Of a stretch of 31,946 nt of DNA, positions 22,048 to 30,877 are shown in pieces. This DNA comes from Gallionellaceae bacterium (GTDB lineage: Bacteria; Pseudomonadota; Gammaproteobacteria; Burkholderiales; Gallionellaceae). The position numbers were made by a program, and so were the translations under genes. The stretch lies in the NCBI GenBank assembly GCA_003445795.1, contig DMCN01000073.1, positions 1 through 31,946 on the forward strand, read 5' to 3'. Positions within the stretch are counted from its first letter, which is position 1. The number at the start of each line of letters is the position of its first letter. The notes beneath the pieces are model-generated. The model ran no database searches. It was not told where the DNA came from and saw only the letters and a list, made by a program, of their open reading frames with translations.

Positions 22048-23337
22048 ATGGACAAGCCAAAACAGGAAATCATCATTGCGAGCGCAAACGCTCCCGAACA
22101 AAACAGCCGGAGGGACTTCATGAAAAAGACAGGTGCAATCTTGGGTGCGGCAGGAATCATGTCGATGGTGCCGATGGGTACGCGTTCGGCGGCCTGGGCG
22201 GCCGGCTCCGATGCGCCGGAACTGAAAGAGGTCAACGTGGGTTTCATCCCGCTGACCGATTGCGCCTCGGTGGTACTCGCCTCGGTGATGAAGTTCGATG
22301 AGAAATACGGCATCAAGATCAATGTGTCCAAGGAAGCTTCCTGGGCAGCGGTGCGCGACAAGATGGTGAACGGCGAACTGCATGCGGCGCATGTGCTGTA
22401 CGGCCTTGTCTACGGCGTGCACCTCGGCATCGGCGGGCAGAAGAAAGACATGTCGGTGCTGATGACGCTGAACAACAACGGTCAGGCCATCACGCTTTCC
22501 AACCAGCTCAAGGAGAAGGGCGCGACCACCGGTGCATCGCTGAAGAAACTGGTGGACAGCGAGAAGCGTGAGTATACCTTCGCGCAGACCTTCCCCACCG
22601 GCACGCACGCGATGTGGCTGTATTACTGGCTGGCCAGCTATGACATCAATCCGCTCAGCGATGTGAAGACTATCACCGTGCCGCCCCCGCAGATGGTGGC
22701 CAACATGCGCATCGGCAACATGGACGGTTTCTGTGTCGGCGAGCCCTGGAACAACCGCGCCATCTACGACAAGATCGGCTTCACCGCCGCGACGACGCAG
22801 GACATCTGGAAAGACCATCCGGAAAAGGTACTGGGTTGCACTGCCGAGTTCGCGCAGAAATATCCCAATACCGCACGCGCCCTGATCATGGCGGTGCTGG
22901 AAGCCTCCAAGTACATCGACGACATGGCCAACCGCCGCAAGGTGGCCGAGATCATTGCCGACAAGTCGTATGTGAATTGCCCGGTCGATGTGATCGACCA
23001 GCGTCTGGCGGGCAAATACGAAGACGGCCTGGGCAAGAAGTGGAACGACCCCAACTACATGAAGTTCTGCAACGACGGCGCGGTGAACTTCCCCTATCTG
23101 TCGGACGGCATGTGGTTCCTGACGCAGCACAAGCGCTGGGGCCTGCTCAAGGAAGATCCGGACTATCTGGCCGTGGCCAAGAAGATCAACCAGATCGGCT
23201 TGTATAAAGAGGCCGCGTCGCAGGTCAAGGTGGCGGTGCCCAAGGATGTGATGCGCACTTCCAAGCTGATCGACGGCACTGTCTGGGATGGCAAGGATCC
23301 GAAGAAGTACGCGGCCAGCTTCAAGGTGCGGGCATGA
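22048..23337 (+). CDS. nrtA: Nitrate ABC transporter, substrate-binding protein
   Basis: 429 residues. ATG 22048 has AAGGAGA 7 bases upstream; a TTG two codons earlier is less likely. A Tat signal with the twin arginine at 21-22 (NSRRDFMKKTG) precedes a hydrophobic stretch and the AWA-AG cleavage region, so the protein is exported folded. The rest is a CmpA/NrtA-type periplasmic binding protein (VNVGFIPLTDCASVVLAS, HAMWLYYWLASYDINP, GEPWNNRAIYDKIGF). The export signal argues against its being NasS, the cytoplasmic paralogue. First gene of the operon, coupled to nrtB by an ATGA overlap. Confidence 0.92.
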   Translation: MDKPKQEIIIASANAPEQNSRRDFMKKTGAILGAAGIMSMVPMGTRSAAWAAGSDAPELKEVNVGFIPLTDCASVVLASVMKFDEKYGIKINVSKEASWAAVRDKMVNGELHAAHVLYGLVYGVHLGIGGQKKDMSVLMTLNNNGQAITLSNQLKEKGATTGASLKKLVDSEKREYTFAQTFPTGTHAMWLYYWLASYDINPLSDVKTITVPPPQMVANMRIGNMDGFCVGEPWNNRAIYDKIGFTAATTQDIWKDHPEKVLGCTAEFAQKYPNTARALIMAVLEASKYIDDMANRRKVAEIIADKSYVNCPVDVIDQRLAGKYEDGLGKKWNDPNYMKFCNDGAVNFPYLSDGMWFLTQHKRWGLLKEDPDYLAVAKKINQIGLYKEAASQVKVAVPKDVMRTSKLIDGTVWDGKDPKKYAASFKVRA

Positions 23338-24107
23338 TCAGGATCAGAAAACATCTGGCGGAGCATTGGGTGCCGCCCGCCATCGGCATCGCCCTGTTCC
23401 TGTTCCTGTGGTCGATGCTGGCGCAGGGCAGCGAGACGCTGCCGGGGCCGGCCAAGACCTGGGATTCGGCGGTGGTGCTGTTCAGCGATCCGTTCTACCA
23501 GAAGACGCCGAACGATCAGGGGATAGGCTGGAACATCCTGAACTCGCTCGGTCGCGTCGGTATCGGTTTCGGGCTGGCCGCGCTGATCGGCATCCCGCTC
23601 GGCTTCATGATCGGTCGTTTCGGTTTCCTCGACAAGATGACCTCGCCCATCGTCAGCATGCTGCGGCCGGTATCGCCGCTGGCATGGCTGCCCATCGGCC
23701 TGCTGGTGTTCCAGGCGGCGAATCCCGCGGCCATCTGGGTGATCTTCATCTCCAGCATCTGGCCGATGATCATCAACACAGCGATGGGCGTGCGCCAACT
23801 GCCGCAGGATTATCTGAACGTGGCACGTGTGCTTAACCTGTCGGAATGGAAGGTCTTCACCAAGATTCTGTTCCCGGCGACGCTGCCTTACATGTTGACC
23901 GGCATACGTCTGGCCATCGGCACCGCCTGGCTGGTGATCGTCGCGGCGGAGATGCTGACCGGCGGCGTGGGTATCGGCTTCTGGGTGTGGGACGAATGGA
24001 ACAACCTGAACGTCGAACACATCATCATCGCCATTTTTGTTGTCGGCATCATCGGCCTGTTGCTGGAATTGCTGCTGATCCAGATCGCCAAGCGATTCAG
24101 TTATTGA
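23334..24107 (+). CDS. nrtB: Nitrate ABC transporter, permease
   Basis: 257 residues, about six membrane helices. The cytoplasmic coupling loop typical of binding-protein-dependent permeases is VARVLNLSEWKVFTKILFPA followed by TLPYMLTGIRLAIGTAW. It belongs with the NrtB/SsuC/TauC permeases; the nitrate assignment comes from its neighbours. Its start overlaps the nrtA stop by 4 bases. Confidence 0.9.
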   Translation: MIRIRKHLAEHWVPPAIGIALFLFLWSMLAQGSETLPGPAKTWDSAVVLFSDPFYQKTPNDQGIGWNILNSLGRVGIGFGLAALIGIPLGFMIGRFGFLDKMTSPIVSMLRPVSPLAWLPIGLLVFQAANPAAIWVIFISSIWPMIINTAMGVRQLPQDYLNVARVLNLSEWKVFTKILFPATLPYMLTGIRLAIGTAWLVIVAAEMLTGGVGIGFWVWDEWNNLNVEHIIIAIFVVGIIGLLLELLLIQIAKRFSY

Positions 24108-24118
24108 GCGGGAACATC

Positions 24119-24910
24119 ATGAAAAAATACGTACAGATAGAGAACGTGCAGATGTCCTTCGAGACCAGACAGGGCGCGTTCGTCGCGCTCAAGGACATCG
24201 ACCTCAAGATCGATCCGGGCGAGTTCATCACCCTGATCGGACACTCGGGTTGCGGCAAATCCACTTTGCTCAATCTGATCGCGGGACTGCTGATGCCGAC
24301 CGACGGCGTCATGCTCTGCGCGGACCGGGAGATCGCCGGTCCGGGGCCGGATCGCGGCGTGGTGTTCCAGAACCATTCGCTGCTGCCCTGGCTGACCTGT
24401 TTCGAGAACGTCCATCTCGCGGTCGAGCGTGTGTTCGGAAAAACGGAGGACAAAGCGAAACTCGCACAACGTGTGAACGAGGCACTCGAACTGGTGCATC
24501 TGACTCATGCCGCACAGAAGTATCCGCACGAGATCTCCGGCGGCATGAAGCAGCGTGTCGGCATCGCCCGCGCCCTGTCCATGCAGCCCAAGGTATTGCT
24601 GATGGACGAGCCGTTCGGCGCGCTGGATGCGCTGACCCGCGCGCACTTGCAGGACGAGCTGATGAAGATCGTGGCGGCCACCAAGAGCACGGTGGTGATG
24701 GTCACCCACGATGTGGACGAGGCGGTGCTGCTGTCCGACCGCATCGTGATGATGACCAACGGCCCGGCAGCGACCATCGGCGAGATATTGAGCGTCGATC
24801 TGCCCAAGCCGCGCAATCGCCTCGCGCTGGCTAACGATGCGCATTACCACCGCCTGCGCGGTGCGGTGCTGGAGTTCCTCTACCAGAAACAGGCGAAGAA
24901 GGCGGCATAG
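24119..24910 (+). CDS. nrtD: Nitrate ABC transporter, ATP-binding protein
   Basis: 263 residues, starting 11 bases after nrtB. An upstream extension of the frame overlaps nrtB and is not used, because MKKYVQIENVQMSFET begins the normal ATPase fold and GCGGGA precedes it. Walker A is GHSGCGKST, the Q-loop is VFQNHSLLPW, the signature is ISGGMKQR and Walker B is VLLMDEPFGALD, with the switch histidine in VTHDVDEA. It is of NrtD type: there is no second, NrtC-like substrate-binding extension. Confidence 0.92.
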   Translation: MKKYVQIENVQMSFETRQGAFVALKDIDLKIDPGEFITLIGHSGCGKSTLLNLIAGLLMPTDGVMLCADREIAGPGPDRGVVFQNHSLLPWLTCFENVHLAVERVFGKTEDKAKLAQRVNEALELVHLTHAAQKYPHEISGGMKQRVGIARALSMQPKVLLMDEPFGALDALTRAHLQDELMKIVAATKSTVVMVTHDVDEAVLLSDRIVMMTNGPAATIGEILSVDLPKPRNRLALANDAHYHRLRGAVLEFLYQKQAKKAA

Positions 24911-24914
24911 CAAA

Positions 24915-25226
24915 ATGAAAAGACTGCTCCGCTCACTTTACTGGTCCGCTCACGCAAACAGGCATGAGGTCGAGATCATGTATTTCGGCAACGCCAGTGA
25001 AGCGCTGATGATGACTTCGGAACGCATGGATATCCAGAACGGCATTTCTTCGATCGAGCAGGTGCTGGACAGGCTGAAGGGACGCGGGAGCAGATGGACG
25101 CAGGTGCTTGATGAGCACAACGTGATCTGCACTGTGAATGGGAAGCCCGCCATGTTGTCGGACGACATCGCGGCAGGAGACGAGATCGGCATCTTCTGCG
25201 CAATATCCCCGTATGTGGTGAGTTGA
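24915..25226 (+). CDS. MoaD-like beta-grasp protein lacking the terminal diglycine
   Basis: 103 residues from ATG 24915, 4 bases after nrtD; an alternative ATG at 24978 has a better GAGG-type site but would remove the first beta strand. The pattern HEVEIMYFGNASEALM, SSIEQVLDRLKGRGSRW, CTVNGKPAMLSDDIAAGDEI, GIFCAISPYVVS matches MoaD/ThiS-type sulfur carriers. The family end (PPVSGG) is replaced by SPYVVS, so it cannot be thiocarboxylated in the usual way. It sits in an operon for the molybdopterin enzyme NasA. A Moco-related or regulatory role is only a suggestion. Confidence 0.68.
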   Translation: MKRLLRSLYWSAHANRHEVEIMYFGNASEALMMTSERMDIQNGISSIEQVLDRLKGRGSRWTQVLDEHNVICTVNGKPAMLSDDIAAGDEIGIFCAISPYVVS

Positions 25227-25281
25227 AGATCGCAACGGAAGCCGGCGCTGGCCGGTGGCAGCAAAGGCAAAAACGACAAAC

Positions 25282-25370
25282 ATCAGAGAAGACCCAACGG
25301 CGGGTTCTGATCCTGAAATGTATCAACGACAAAGGCGTCGTTCCGGCTTGCAGCCGGACGGCGCTTTTTA
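25282..25370 (+). promoter_or_regulatory. ANTAR-target antitermination leader of nirB
   Basis: P1 (25282-25311) has an upper stem ACCC / GGGT with hexaloop AACGGC, and a lower stem ATCAGA / TCTGAT across a 4-base bulge. P2 (25325-25342) is AACGAC / GTCGTT with hexaloop AAAGGC. Both loops have A1 and G4 and are identical to those of the nrtA leader. The P2 3' half is shared with the terminator at 25332-25367. No sigma-54 promoter was found in the 160-base gap, so the leader may act inside the nrt-nir transcript. Confidence 0.86.
25332..25369 (+). terminator. Conditional terminator in the nirB leader
   Basis: The stem runs AAGGCGTCG (5') against CGGCGCTTT (3') including G-U pairs, then one bulged T, then TCCGGCT / AGCCGGA with a TGC loop, followed by a T-run. 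It lies 18 bases before the nirB start and competes with ANTAR hairpin P2. Confidence 0.83.
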
Positions 25371-25386
25371 TTGAGAGGAGTACGTG

Positions 25387-27831
25387 ATGACGAAAACTAA
25401 AATGCGACTGGTGGTGATCGGCAACGGCATGGCGGGTATCCGCACCATCGAGGAATTGCTCAAGATGTCGGCGGACGAATTCGATATCACCGTGTTCGGC
25501 GCGGAGCCGCAGCCCAACTACAACCGCATCCTGCTTTCCCCCGTGTTGTCCGGCGAGATGAAATTCCAGGACACGGTGCTGAACGACTGGAGCTGGTATG
25601 AAGAAAACCATATCACCCTGCACACGGGCAAGACGGTGACGAAGATAGACCGCGTGCGCTGCACGGTCGAAACGGATGACGGCATCGTCACGCCGTATGA
25701 CCGCCTGCTGATCGCTACCGGCTCCAATCCCATCATGTTGCCGGTTCCCGGGATCAACCTGCCCGGCGTGCTGGGCTATCGCAGTATCGATGATGTGGAA
25801 AAGATGCTGGCTGCTGCACAGCCGGGCAAGCGCGCGGTGGTGATCGGCGGCGGCCTGCTCGGTCTGGAAGCGGCGAACGGCCTGTCGCTGCGCGGTATGG
25901 ACGTATCAGTGGTGCATCTGTGCGAATGGCCGATGGAGCGCCAGTTGGACAAGGTTGGCGGTGGGCTGTTGAAAGAGGCGCTGGAAAAGCGCGGCTTGAA
26001 GTTCTATCTGTCGCGCCAGACCGATGCCATCCTCGGCGAGACTGCGGTCACCGGTTTGCGTTTCAAGGATGGCGAGGAGATCGCTGCCGATCTGGTCGTG
26101 ATGTCGGCGGGCATACGCCCCAACATCGCACTGGCCAAGTCTGCCGGCATCCACTGCGAACGCGGCATCGTGGTCAGCGACACCATGCAGACCTACGACC
26201 CGAAGATATATTCGGTGGGCGAATGCGTGCAGCATCGCGGCCAGACTTACGGCCTGGTCGCGCCGCTGTTCGAGCAGGCCAAGGTGGCGGCGAACCATCT
26301 CGCCCGCTATGGCGCGATGCGCTATGAAGGTTCGTCCGTTTCGACCAAGCTCAAGGTGACGGGCATCGATCTGTTCTCGGCCGGCGATTTCAATCCGGTG
26401 GCGGGGGATGATGAGTTGCTGTTGCAGGACGCGGCACGCGGTGTCTACAAGAAGCTGGTGCTGCGCGACAACAAGCTGCGCGGTGCGGTGATGTACGGCG
26501 ATACCGTGGACGGTCCCTGGTATTTCCAGATGATGCGCGACGGCACTGATGTGTCCGGGATGCGCGAGCACCTGCTGTTCGGCCAGATGCACATCGGCGA
26601 TTCCGGCCATGGCGGCACTGCGGCAGTGGCGAGCATGCCGGACACGGCCGAGGTCTGCGGCTGCAACGGCGTGTGCAAGGGAACCATCGTCAACACCATC
26701 ATCGACAAGAAGCTGTTCACGCTGGACGAAGTGCGTGCCCATACCAAGGCTTCCGCTTCGTGCGGTTCGTGCACCGGCATGGTGGAAGCGATCCTGGCGA
26801 ACACGCTGGGCGGCGATTATTCCGCCAAGCCCAGCAAGAAGCCAATCTGCGGCTGCACCGAATACGCGCATCAGGATATGTACAAGACGATACGCGAGCG
26901 CGAGCTGAAGGCCATCCCCGAGGTGATGCAGGCGCTTGAGTGGAAAACACCGGACGGCTGCCATGTTTGTCGCCCCGCACTCAACTACTATCTGCTGGCC
27001 GCCTGGCCGGGTGAATATGTGGATGACAGCCGCTCGCGCTTCATCAACGAGCGCGTGCATGCCAATATCCAGAAGGACGGCAGCTACTCGGTAATCCCGC
27101 GCATCTGGGGCGGTGTCACCACACCCTCCGAATTGCGCTCCATCGCCGAGATCGCCGAACGTTATGAAGTGCCCACGGTACACATCACCGGCGGACAGCG
27201 CATCGGTCTTTACGGCATCACCAAGGAGAATCTGCCGAAGATGTGGGGCGAGCTGGTCGAGGCGGGATTCGTTTCCGGCCATGCCTACGGCAAATCGCTG
27301 CGCACGGTGAAGACCTGCGTCGGTTCGGAGTGGTGCCGCTTCGGCACGCAGGATTCCACCGGCTTGGGCATCAAGGTCGAGCAGATGACCTGGGGTTCGT
27401 GGACGCCGCACAAGTTCAAGATCGCCGTGTCCGGTTGTCCGCGCAATTGCGCCGAGGCCACCATCAAGGATTTCGGTGTGGTGTGCGTGGATTCCGGTTA
27501 CGAGCTCCATGTCGGCGGCAACGGCGGCGTCAAGGTGCGCGTCACCGATTTCCTGTGCAAGGTCGAGAGCGAAGCCGAGGTGCTGGAATATTGCGGCGCT
27601 TTCATGCAGCTGTATCGCGAGGACGCCCATTATCTGGACCGCACCGCGCCGTGGATAGAACGCGTCGGCTTGCCCTACATCAAGCGCCACATCGTCGATG
27701 ACGAACAGGGCCGTGCCGAGTTGTACGCGCGCTTCCTCAAGTCGCAGCAATACTCGCAGGACGACCCGTGGCGGGAACGCGCCGAAGGAAAAGAAGCGCA
27801 TGAGTACGTTGCATTGGCCACCATCGGATAA
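25387..27831 (+). CDS. nirB: Assimilatory NAD(P)H nitrite reductase, large subunit
   Basis: 814 residues. ATG 25387 has GAGGAG at 6 bases; a GTG one codon earlier is possible. Order of domains: FAD-binding Rossmann (VVIGNGMAG), NAD(P)H-binding (AVVIGGGLLGLEAA near 151), BFD-like 2Fe-2S site with Cys424, Cys426, Cys459 and Cys462, then the nitrite/sulfite reductase part with cysteines for the 4Fe-4S/siroheme centre at 644, 650, 684 and 688 (TCVGSEWCRFG, SGCPRNCAEA). It reduces nitrite to ammonium with six electrons in the cytoplasm. Siroheme synthesis genes are not in the window. It follows an ANTAR leader and is co-directional with nirD and nasA. Confidence 0.96.
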   Translation: MTKTKMRLVVIGNGMAGIRTIEELLKMSADEFDITVFGAEPQPNYNRILLSPVLSGEMKFQDTVLNDWSWYEENHITLHTGKTVTKIDRVRCTVETDDGIVTPYDRLLIATGSNPIMLPVPGINLPGVLGYRSIDDVEKMLAAAQPGKRAVVIGGGLLGLEAANGLSLRGMDVSVVHLCEWPMERQLDKVGGGLLKEALEKRGLKFYLSRQTDAILGETAVTGLRFKDGEEIAADLVVMSAGIRPNIALAKSAGIHCERGIVVSDTMQTYDPKIYSVGECVQHRGQTYGLVAPLFEQAKVAANHLARYGAMRYEGSSVSTKLKVTGIDLFSAGDFNPVAGDDELLLQDAARGVYKKLVLRDNKLRGAVMYGDTVDGPWYFQMMRDGTDVSGMREHLLFGQMHIGDSGHGGTAAVASMPDTAEVCGCNGVCKGTIVNTIIDKKLFTLDEVRAHTKASASCGSCTGMVEAILANTLGGDYSAKPSKKPICGCTEYAHQDMYKTIRERELKAIPEVMQALEWKTPDGCHVCRPALNYYLLAAWPGEYVDDSRSRFINERVHANIQKDGSYSVIPRIWGGVTTPSELRSIAEIAERYEVPTVHITGGQRIGLYGITKENLPKMWGELVEAGFVSGHAYGKSLRTVKTCVGSEWCRFGTQDSTGLGIKVEQMTWGSWTPHKFKIAVSGCPRNCAEATIKDFGVVCVDSGYELHVGGNGGVKVRVTDFLCKVESEAEVLEYCGAFMQLYREDAHYLDRTAPWIERVGLPYIKRHIVDDEQGRAELYARFLKSQQYSQDDPWRERAEGKEAHEYVALATIG

Positions 27832-27841
27832 GGGAAAAATC

Positions 27842-28168
27842 ATGAACTGGATACAAGTCGGAAAACTGGAAGACATACCGCGCCAAGGCTCGCGGGTGGT
27901 CAAGACTGCAACGGGCGAGATCGCGCTGTTCCGCAGCGTGGACGATCAGGTGTTCGCATTGAACAACCGCTGTCCGCACAAAGGCGGGCCGCTGGCGCAG
28001 GGCATCGTGCATGGCAAACGCGTCACCTGCCCGCTGCATAGCTGGGTGATCGATCTGGAATCGGGTGCGGCGATCGCCCCCGACACCGGCTGCGCGCATC
28101 GCCATGAAGTGCGGATCGCCCATGGCGCATTGTTTCTGGAAGCAGAGGCCGGGGTATGCAAGGCTTGA
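27842..28168 (+). CDS. nirD: Nitrite reductase small subunit with intact Rieske site
   Basis: 108 residues, 10 bases after nirB. The Rieske 2Fe-2S ligands are all present: Cys44 and His46 (NRCPHKGG), Cys63 and His66 (CPLHSWVI). Many enterobacterial NirD proteins keep the fold but lose these ligands, so this subunit probably carries a cluster. It supports NirB in nitrite reduction. Its end overlaps the nasA start by 13 bases. Confidence 0.93.
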   Translation: MNWIQVGKLEDIPRQGSRVVKTATGEIALFRSVDDQVFALNNRCPHKGGPLAQGIVHGKRVTCPLHSWVIDLESGAAIAPDTGCAHRHEVRIAHGALFLEAEAGVCKA

Positions 28169-30867
28169 ATGAGCCGGAAACGATCCGCACCACCTGCCCG
28201 TATTGCGGCGTGGGGTGCGGCGTGCTGGCCACGGTGGCAGAAAGCGGCGAAGTGCAAGTCGCCGGCGATCCGCAGCATCCGGCCAATCTCGGGCGGCTGT
28301 GCTCCAAGGGCGCCGCGCTGGCCGAGACGCTGGGTAGCGAAGGTCGTTTGCTGCATCCGATGGTGGACGGCGCGCAAGTCTCATGGGAGGCGGCGCTGGA
28401 TCGCGTGGCGGATGGTTTTTCCAAAGTCATCCGGCAGCATGGGCCGGATGCGGTGGCGTTCTATGTCTCGGGGCAGCTGCTGACCGAAGATTATTACGTC
28501 GCCAATAAATTGATGAAGGGCTTTATCGGCAGCGCGAACATCGACACCAACTCTCGCCTGTGCATGTCCACGGCGGTGGCAGCGCACAAGCGCGCCTTCG
28601 GTGCCGATGCGGTGCCGGTTTGTTATGAGGATATCGAGGTCGCCGATCTGGTGGTCATCGTCGGCTCCAACTATGCCTGGGCGCATCCGGTGCTGTACCA
28701 GCGTCTGGCCGCAGCGAAGAAGGCCCGCCCGCAGATGCGGGTGGTGGTGGTCGACCCGCGCCGCACGGCGACCTGCGACATCGCCGACCTGCACCTGGCC
28801 ATCGCGCCGGGAAGCGATGCGTACCTGTTCAACGGTCTGCTGCATCACCTGCGGCGCGAGGATGCACTTGATCTGGCTTACGTCGAGGCACATGTGGAGG
28901 GATTCGCCGCGGCGTTCGAAGCGGCGCGTTCGGTCAACTCCATCCCCGCGGTGGCGCAGGTTTGCGGCGTCGCCGAGACTGACATCGGCGAATTCTTCCG
29001 CCTGTTCGCGCGCACCGGACGTTGCGTGACCATCTTCTCGCAGGGGATCAATCAATCTTCCAGCGGCGTGGACAAGGCCAACGCGATCATCAACGTGCAT
29101 CTGGCCACGGGCAGGATCGGCCGGCCTGGCATGGGGCCTTTCTCGGTCACCGGCCAGCCGAATGCGATGGGCGGCCGCGAGGTGGGCGGGCTGGCCAATC
29201 AGCTGGCGGCGCATCTGGATTTCTCTGACTCGACCAGTATTGATCTCGTTGCGCGTTTCTGGGATGTACCAAAGGTAGGCAATTCGCATCCAACCTTAGG
29301 TTGGGCGAAATTGACACCACCTCGCATCGCACAAGCCCCCGGTTTGAAAGCGGTAGACATGTTCCAGGCCATCGCGGATGGCAGGATCAAGGCGGTGTGG
29401 ATCATGGGCACCAATCCGGTGGTGAGCATGCCGGATGCGGATCGCGTGCGCGCCGCCCTGATGGGATGCGAGCTGGTGGTGGTCTCCGATTGCGTGCGGC
29501 ATACCGACACCACTGCCTGTGCCGACATACTGTTGCCGGCCGCAGGCTGGGGCGAGAAGGACGGTGCGGTGACCAATTCCGAACGGCGCATCTCGCGCCA
29601 GCGGTCCTTTCTGCCGGCGACAGGGGAGGCGCGACCGGACTGGTGGATCATCACGCAGGTGGCGCAGCGCATGGGTTTCGCCGCGGCGTTCGCATACACC
29701 AGTCCGGCGCAGATATTCCGCGAACATGCGCGCCTGTCCGGTTTCGAGAATCCGGGCAAGCGCGCCTTCGATATCAGTGCACTGGCCGATCTGGACGACA
29801 CGCACTACGACGCGTTGCTGCCGACGCAGTGGCCATTCAATGCGCAGGCGCCCAAAGGGGTGCAACGACTGTTCGGGGACGGAAAGTTCTTTACGCCCGG
29901 CGGCAAGGCGCACATGGTCGCGGTCACACCGCGAGCGCCTGCCGTCGCGACCGATGCCGATTTCCCGCTGGTGCTGAACACCGGCCGCATCCGCGACCAG
30001 TGGCACACCATGACCCGCACCGGCAAAGTGCCGCGTCTGAGTGCGCATGTGTTCGAACCGTTCGTGCAGATCCACGCCGCCGATGCGCAAGCGCACCGAT
30101 TGCAGGAGGGCGGCTTGGCGCGCCTGAACAGCCGCCAGGGCAGCATGCTGGCGCGCATCCAGGTCAGCGAAGACCAGCGTCCCGGCTCGGTGTTCGTGCC
30201 GATGCACTGGAACGACGCCTTTGCCAGATCGGCACGCGTGGATGCGCTGGTCGCGCCGATCACCGATCCCGTCTCCGGACAGCCGGAATCCAAACACACG
30301 CCGGTGCGGGTCGAACCTTATCGGACTGCCTGGCAGGGATTCGTGTTGAGCCGGTCGCGTCTGGACTTCAGCGATGCCGCTTATTGCGCCTGCTCGCAGG
30401 GCGCGGGTCACTGGCGCCATGAGATTGCCGGTGAGGTTCTGCCGGAGGATTGGCGCGCCTGGGTGCAGGCCGCCTTGCCTGCTTCCGCAGAATGGATCGA
30501 ATATCGCGATGCGGCGATGGGGCGCTATCGCGCGGCCTGTCTGCAAGACGGCCGCCTGCAAGCGGTGTTCTTCATCGCGGCGGATCAGCGCCTGCCCGAG
30601 CGCGAATGGTTGGCCAGCCTGTTTAGCCAATCCCGCCTGACATCAGCGGAGCTGGCCGGATTGCTGTCTGCGCGCCCCCCGCTGGGCGCGGTATCCGATA
30701 CCGGACATATCGTGTGTGCCTGCCATAGCGTGGGAGAAAAAACCATTCTGAACGCCATTCAGTCACAGGGGTTGGATAGCGTCGAGGCTGTGGGACAGTG
30801 CCTGAAGGCGGGCACGGGGTGCGGTTCCTGCGTGCCGGAGATTCGTAGAATACTTGGGCGTCGTTGA
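28156..30867 (+). CDS. nasA: Assimilatory nitrate reductase, catalytic subunit
   Basis: 903 residues. The start overlaps nirD and has GAGG nearby. The N-terminal 4Fe-4S site is Cys14, Cys17, Cys21 (TCPYCGVGCG) and Cys49 (LCSKG). The Mo-bis-MGD domains follow (FYVSGQLLTEDYYVANKLMK, GTNPVVSMPDADR, RIRDQWHTMTRTG). Residues 850-903 form an extra BFD-like 2Fe-2S domain (VCACHSVGEKTI, GTGCGSCVPEI) as in NasA/NarB enzymes of proteobacteria. It has no Tat signal, so it is cytoplasmic. It reduces nitrate to nitrite, which NirBD takes on to ammonium. No separate electron-transfer subunit gene (nasB/nasC) is next to it. Confidence 0.95.
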   Translation: MQGLNEPETIRTTCPYCGVGCGVLATVAESGEVQVAGDPQHPANLGRLCSKGAALAETLGSEGRLLHPMVDGAQVSWEAALDRVADGFSKVIRQHGPDAVAFYVSGQLLTEDYYVANKLMKGFIGSANIDTNSRLCMSTAVAAHKRAFGADAVPVCYEDIEVADLVVIVGSNYAWAHPVLYQRLAAAKKARPQMRVVVVDPRRTATCDIADLHLAIAPGSDAYLFNGLLHHLRREDALDLAYVEAHVEGFAAAFEAARSVNSIPAVAQVCGVAETDIGEFFRLFARTGRCVTIFSQGINQSSSGVDKANAIINVHLATGRIGRPGMGPFSVTGQPNAMGGREVGGLANQLAAHLDFSDSTSIDLVARFWDVPKVGNSHPTLGWAKLTPPRIAQAPGLKAVDMFQAIADGRIKAVWIMGTNPVVSMPDADRVRAALMGCELVVVSDCVRHTDTTACADILLPAAGWGEKDGAVTNSERRISRQRSFLPATGEARPDWWIITQVAQRMGFAAAFAYTSPAQIFREHARLSGFENPGKRAFDISALADLDDTHYDALLPTQWPFNAQAPKGVQRLFGDGKFFTPGGKAHMVAVTPRAPAVATDADFPLVLNTGRIRDQWHTMTRTGKVPRLSAHVFEPFVQIHAADAQAHRLQEGGLARLNSRQGSMLARIQVSEDQRPGSVFVPMHWNDAFARSARVDALVAPITDPVSGQPESKHTPVRVEPYRTAWQGFVLSRSRLDFSDAAYCACSQGAGHWRHEIAGEVLPEDWRAWVQAALPASAEWIEYRDAAMGRYRAACLQDGRLQAVFFIAADQRLPEREWLASLFSQSRLTSAELAGLLSARPPLGAVSDTGHIVCACHSVGEKTILNAIQSQGLDSVEAVGQCLKAGTGCGSCVPEIRRILGRR

Positions 30868-30877
30868 AGTGCGTTTT

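Noticed and set aside
22030..23130. Minus-strand frame opposite nrtA
   Set aside because: It crosses the nrtA ribosome site and coding region, and its translation resembles no protein.
25906..27903. Long open frame on the minus strand opposite nirB
   Set aside because: Its sequence is His/Arg/Ala-rich with no family features, while the plus strand encodes a full nirB with all cofactor motifs; it is a by-product of GC-rich codon use.
29296..30630. Long minus-strand frame opposite nasA
   Set aside because: It is the complement of well-conserved nasA sequence and has no ribosome site or recognisable domain.
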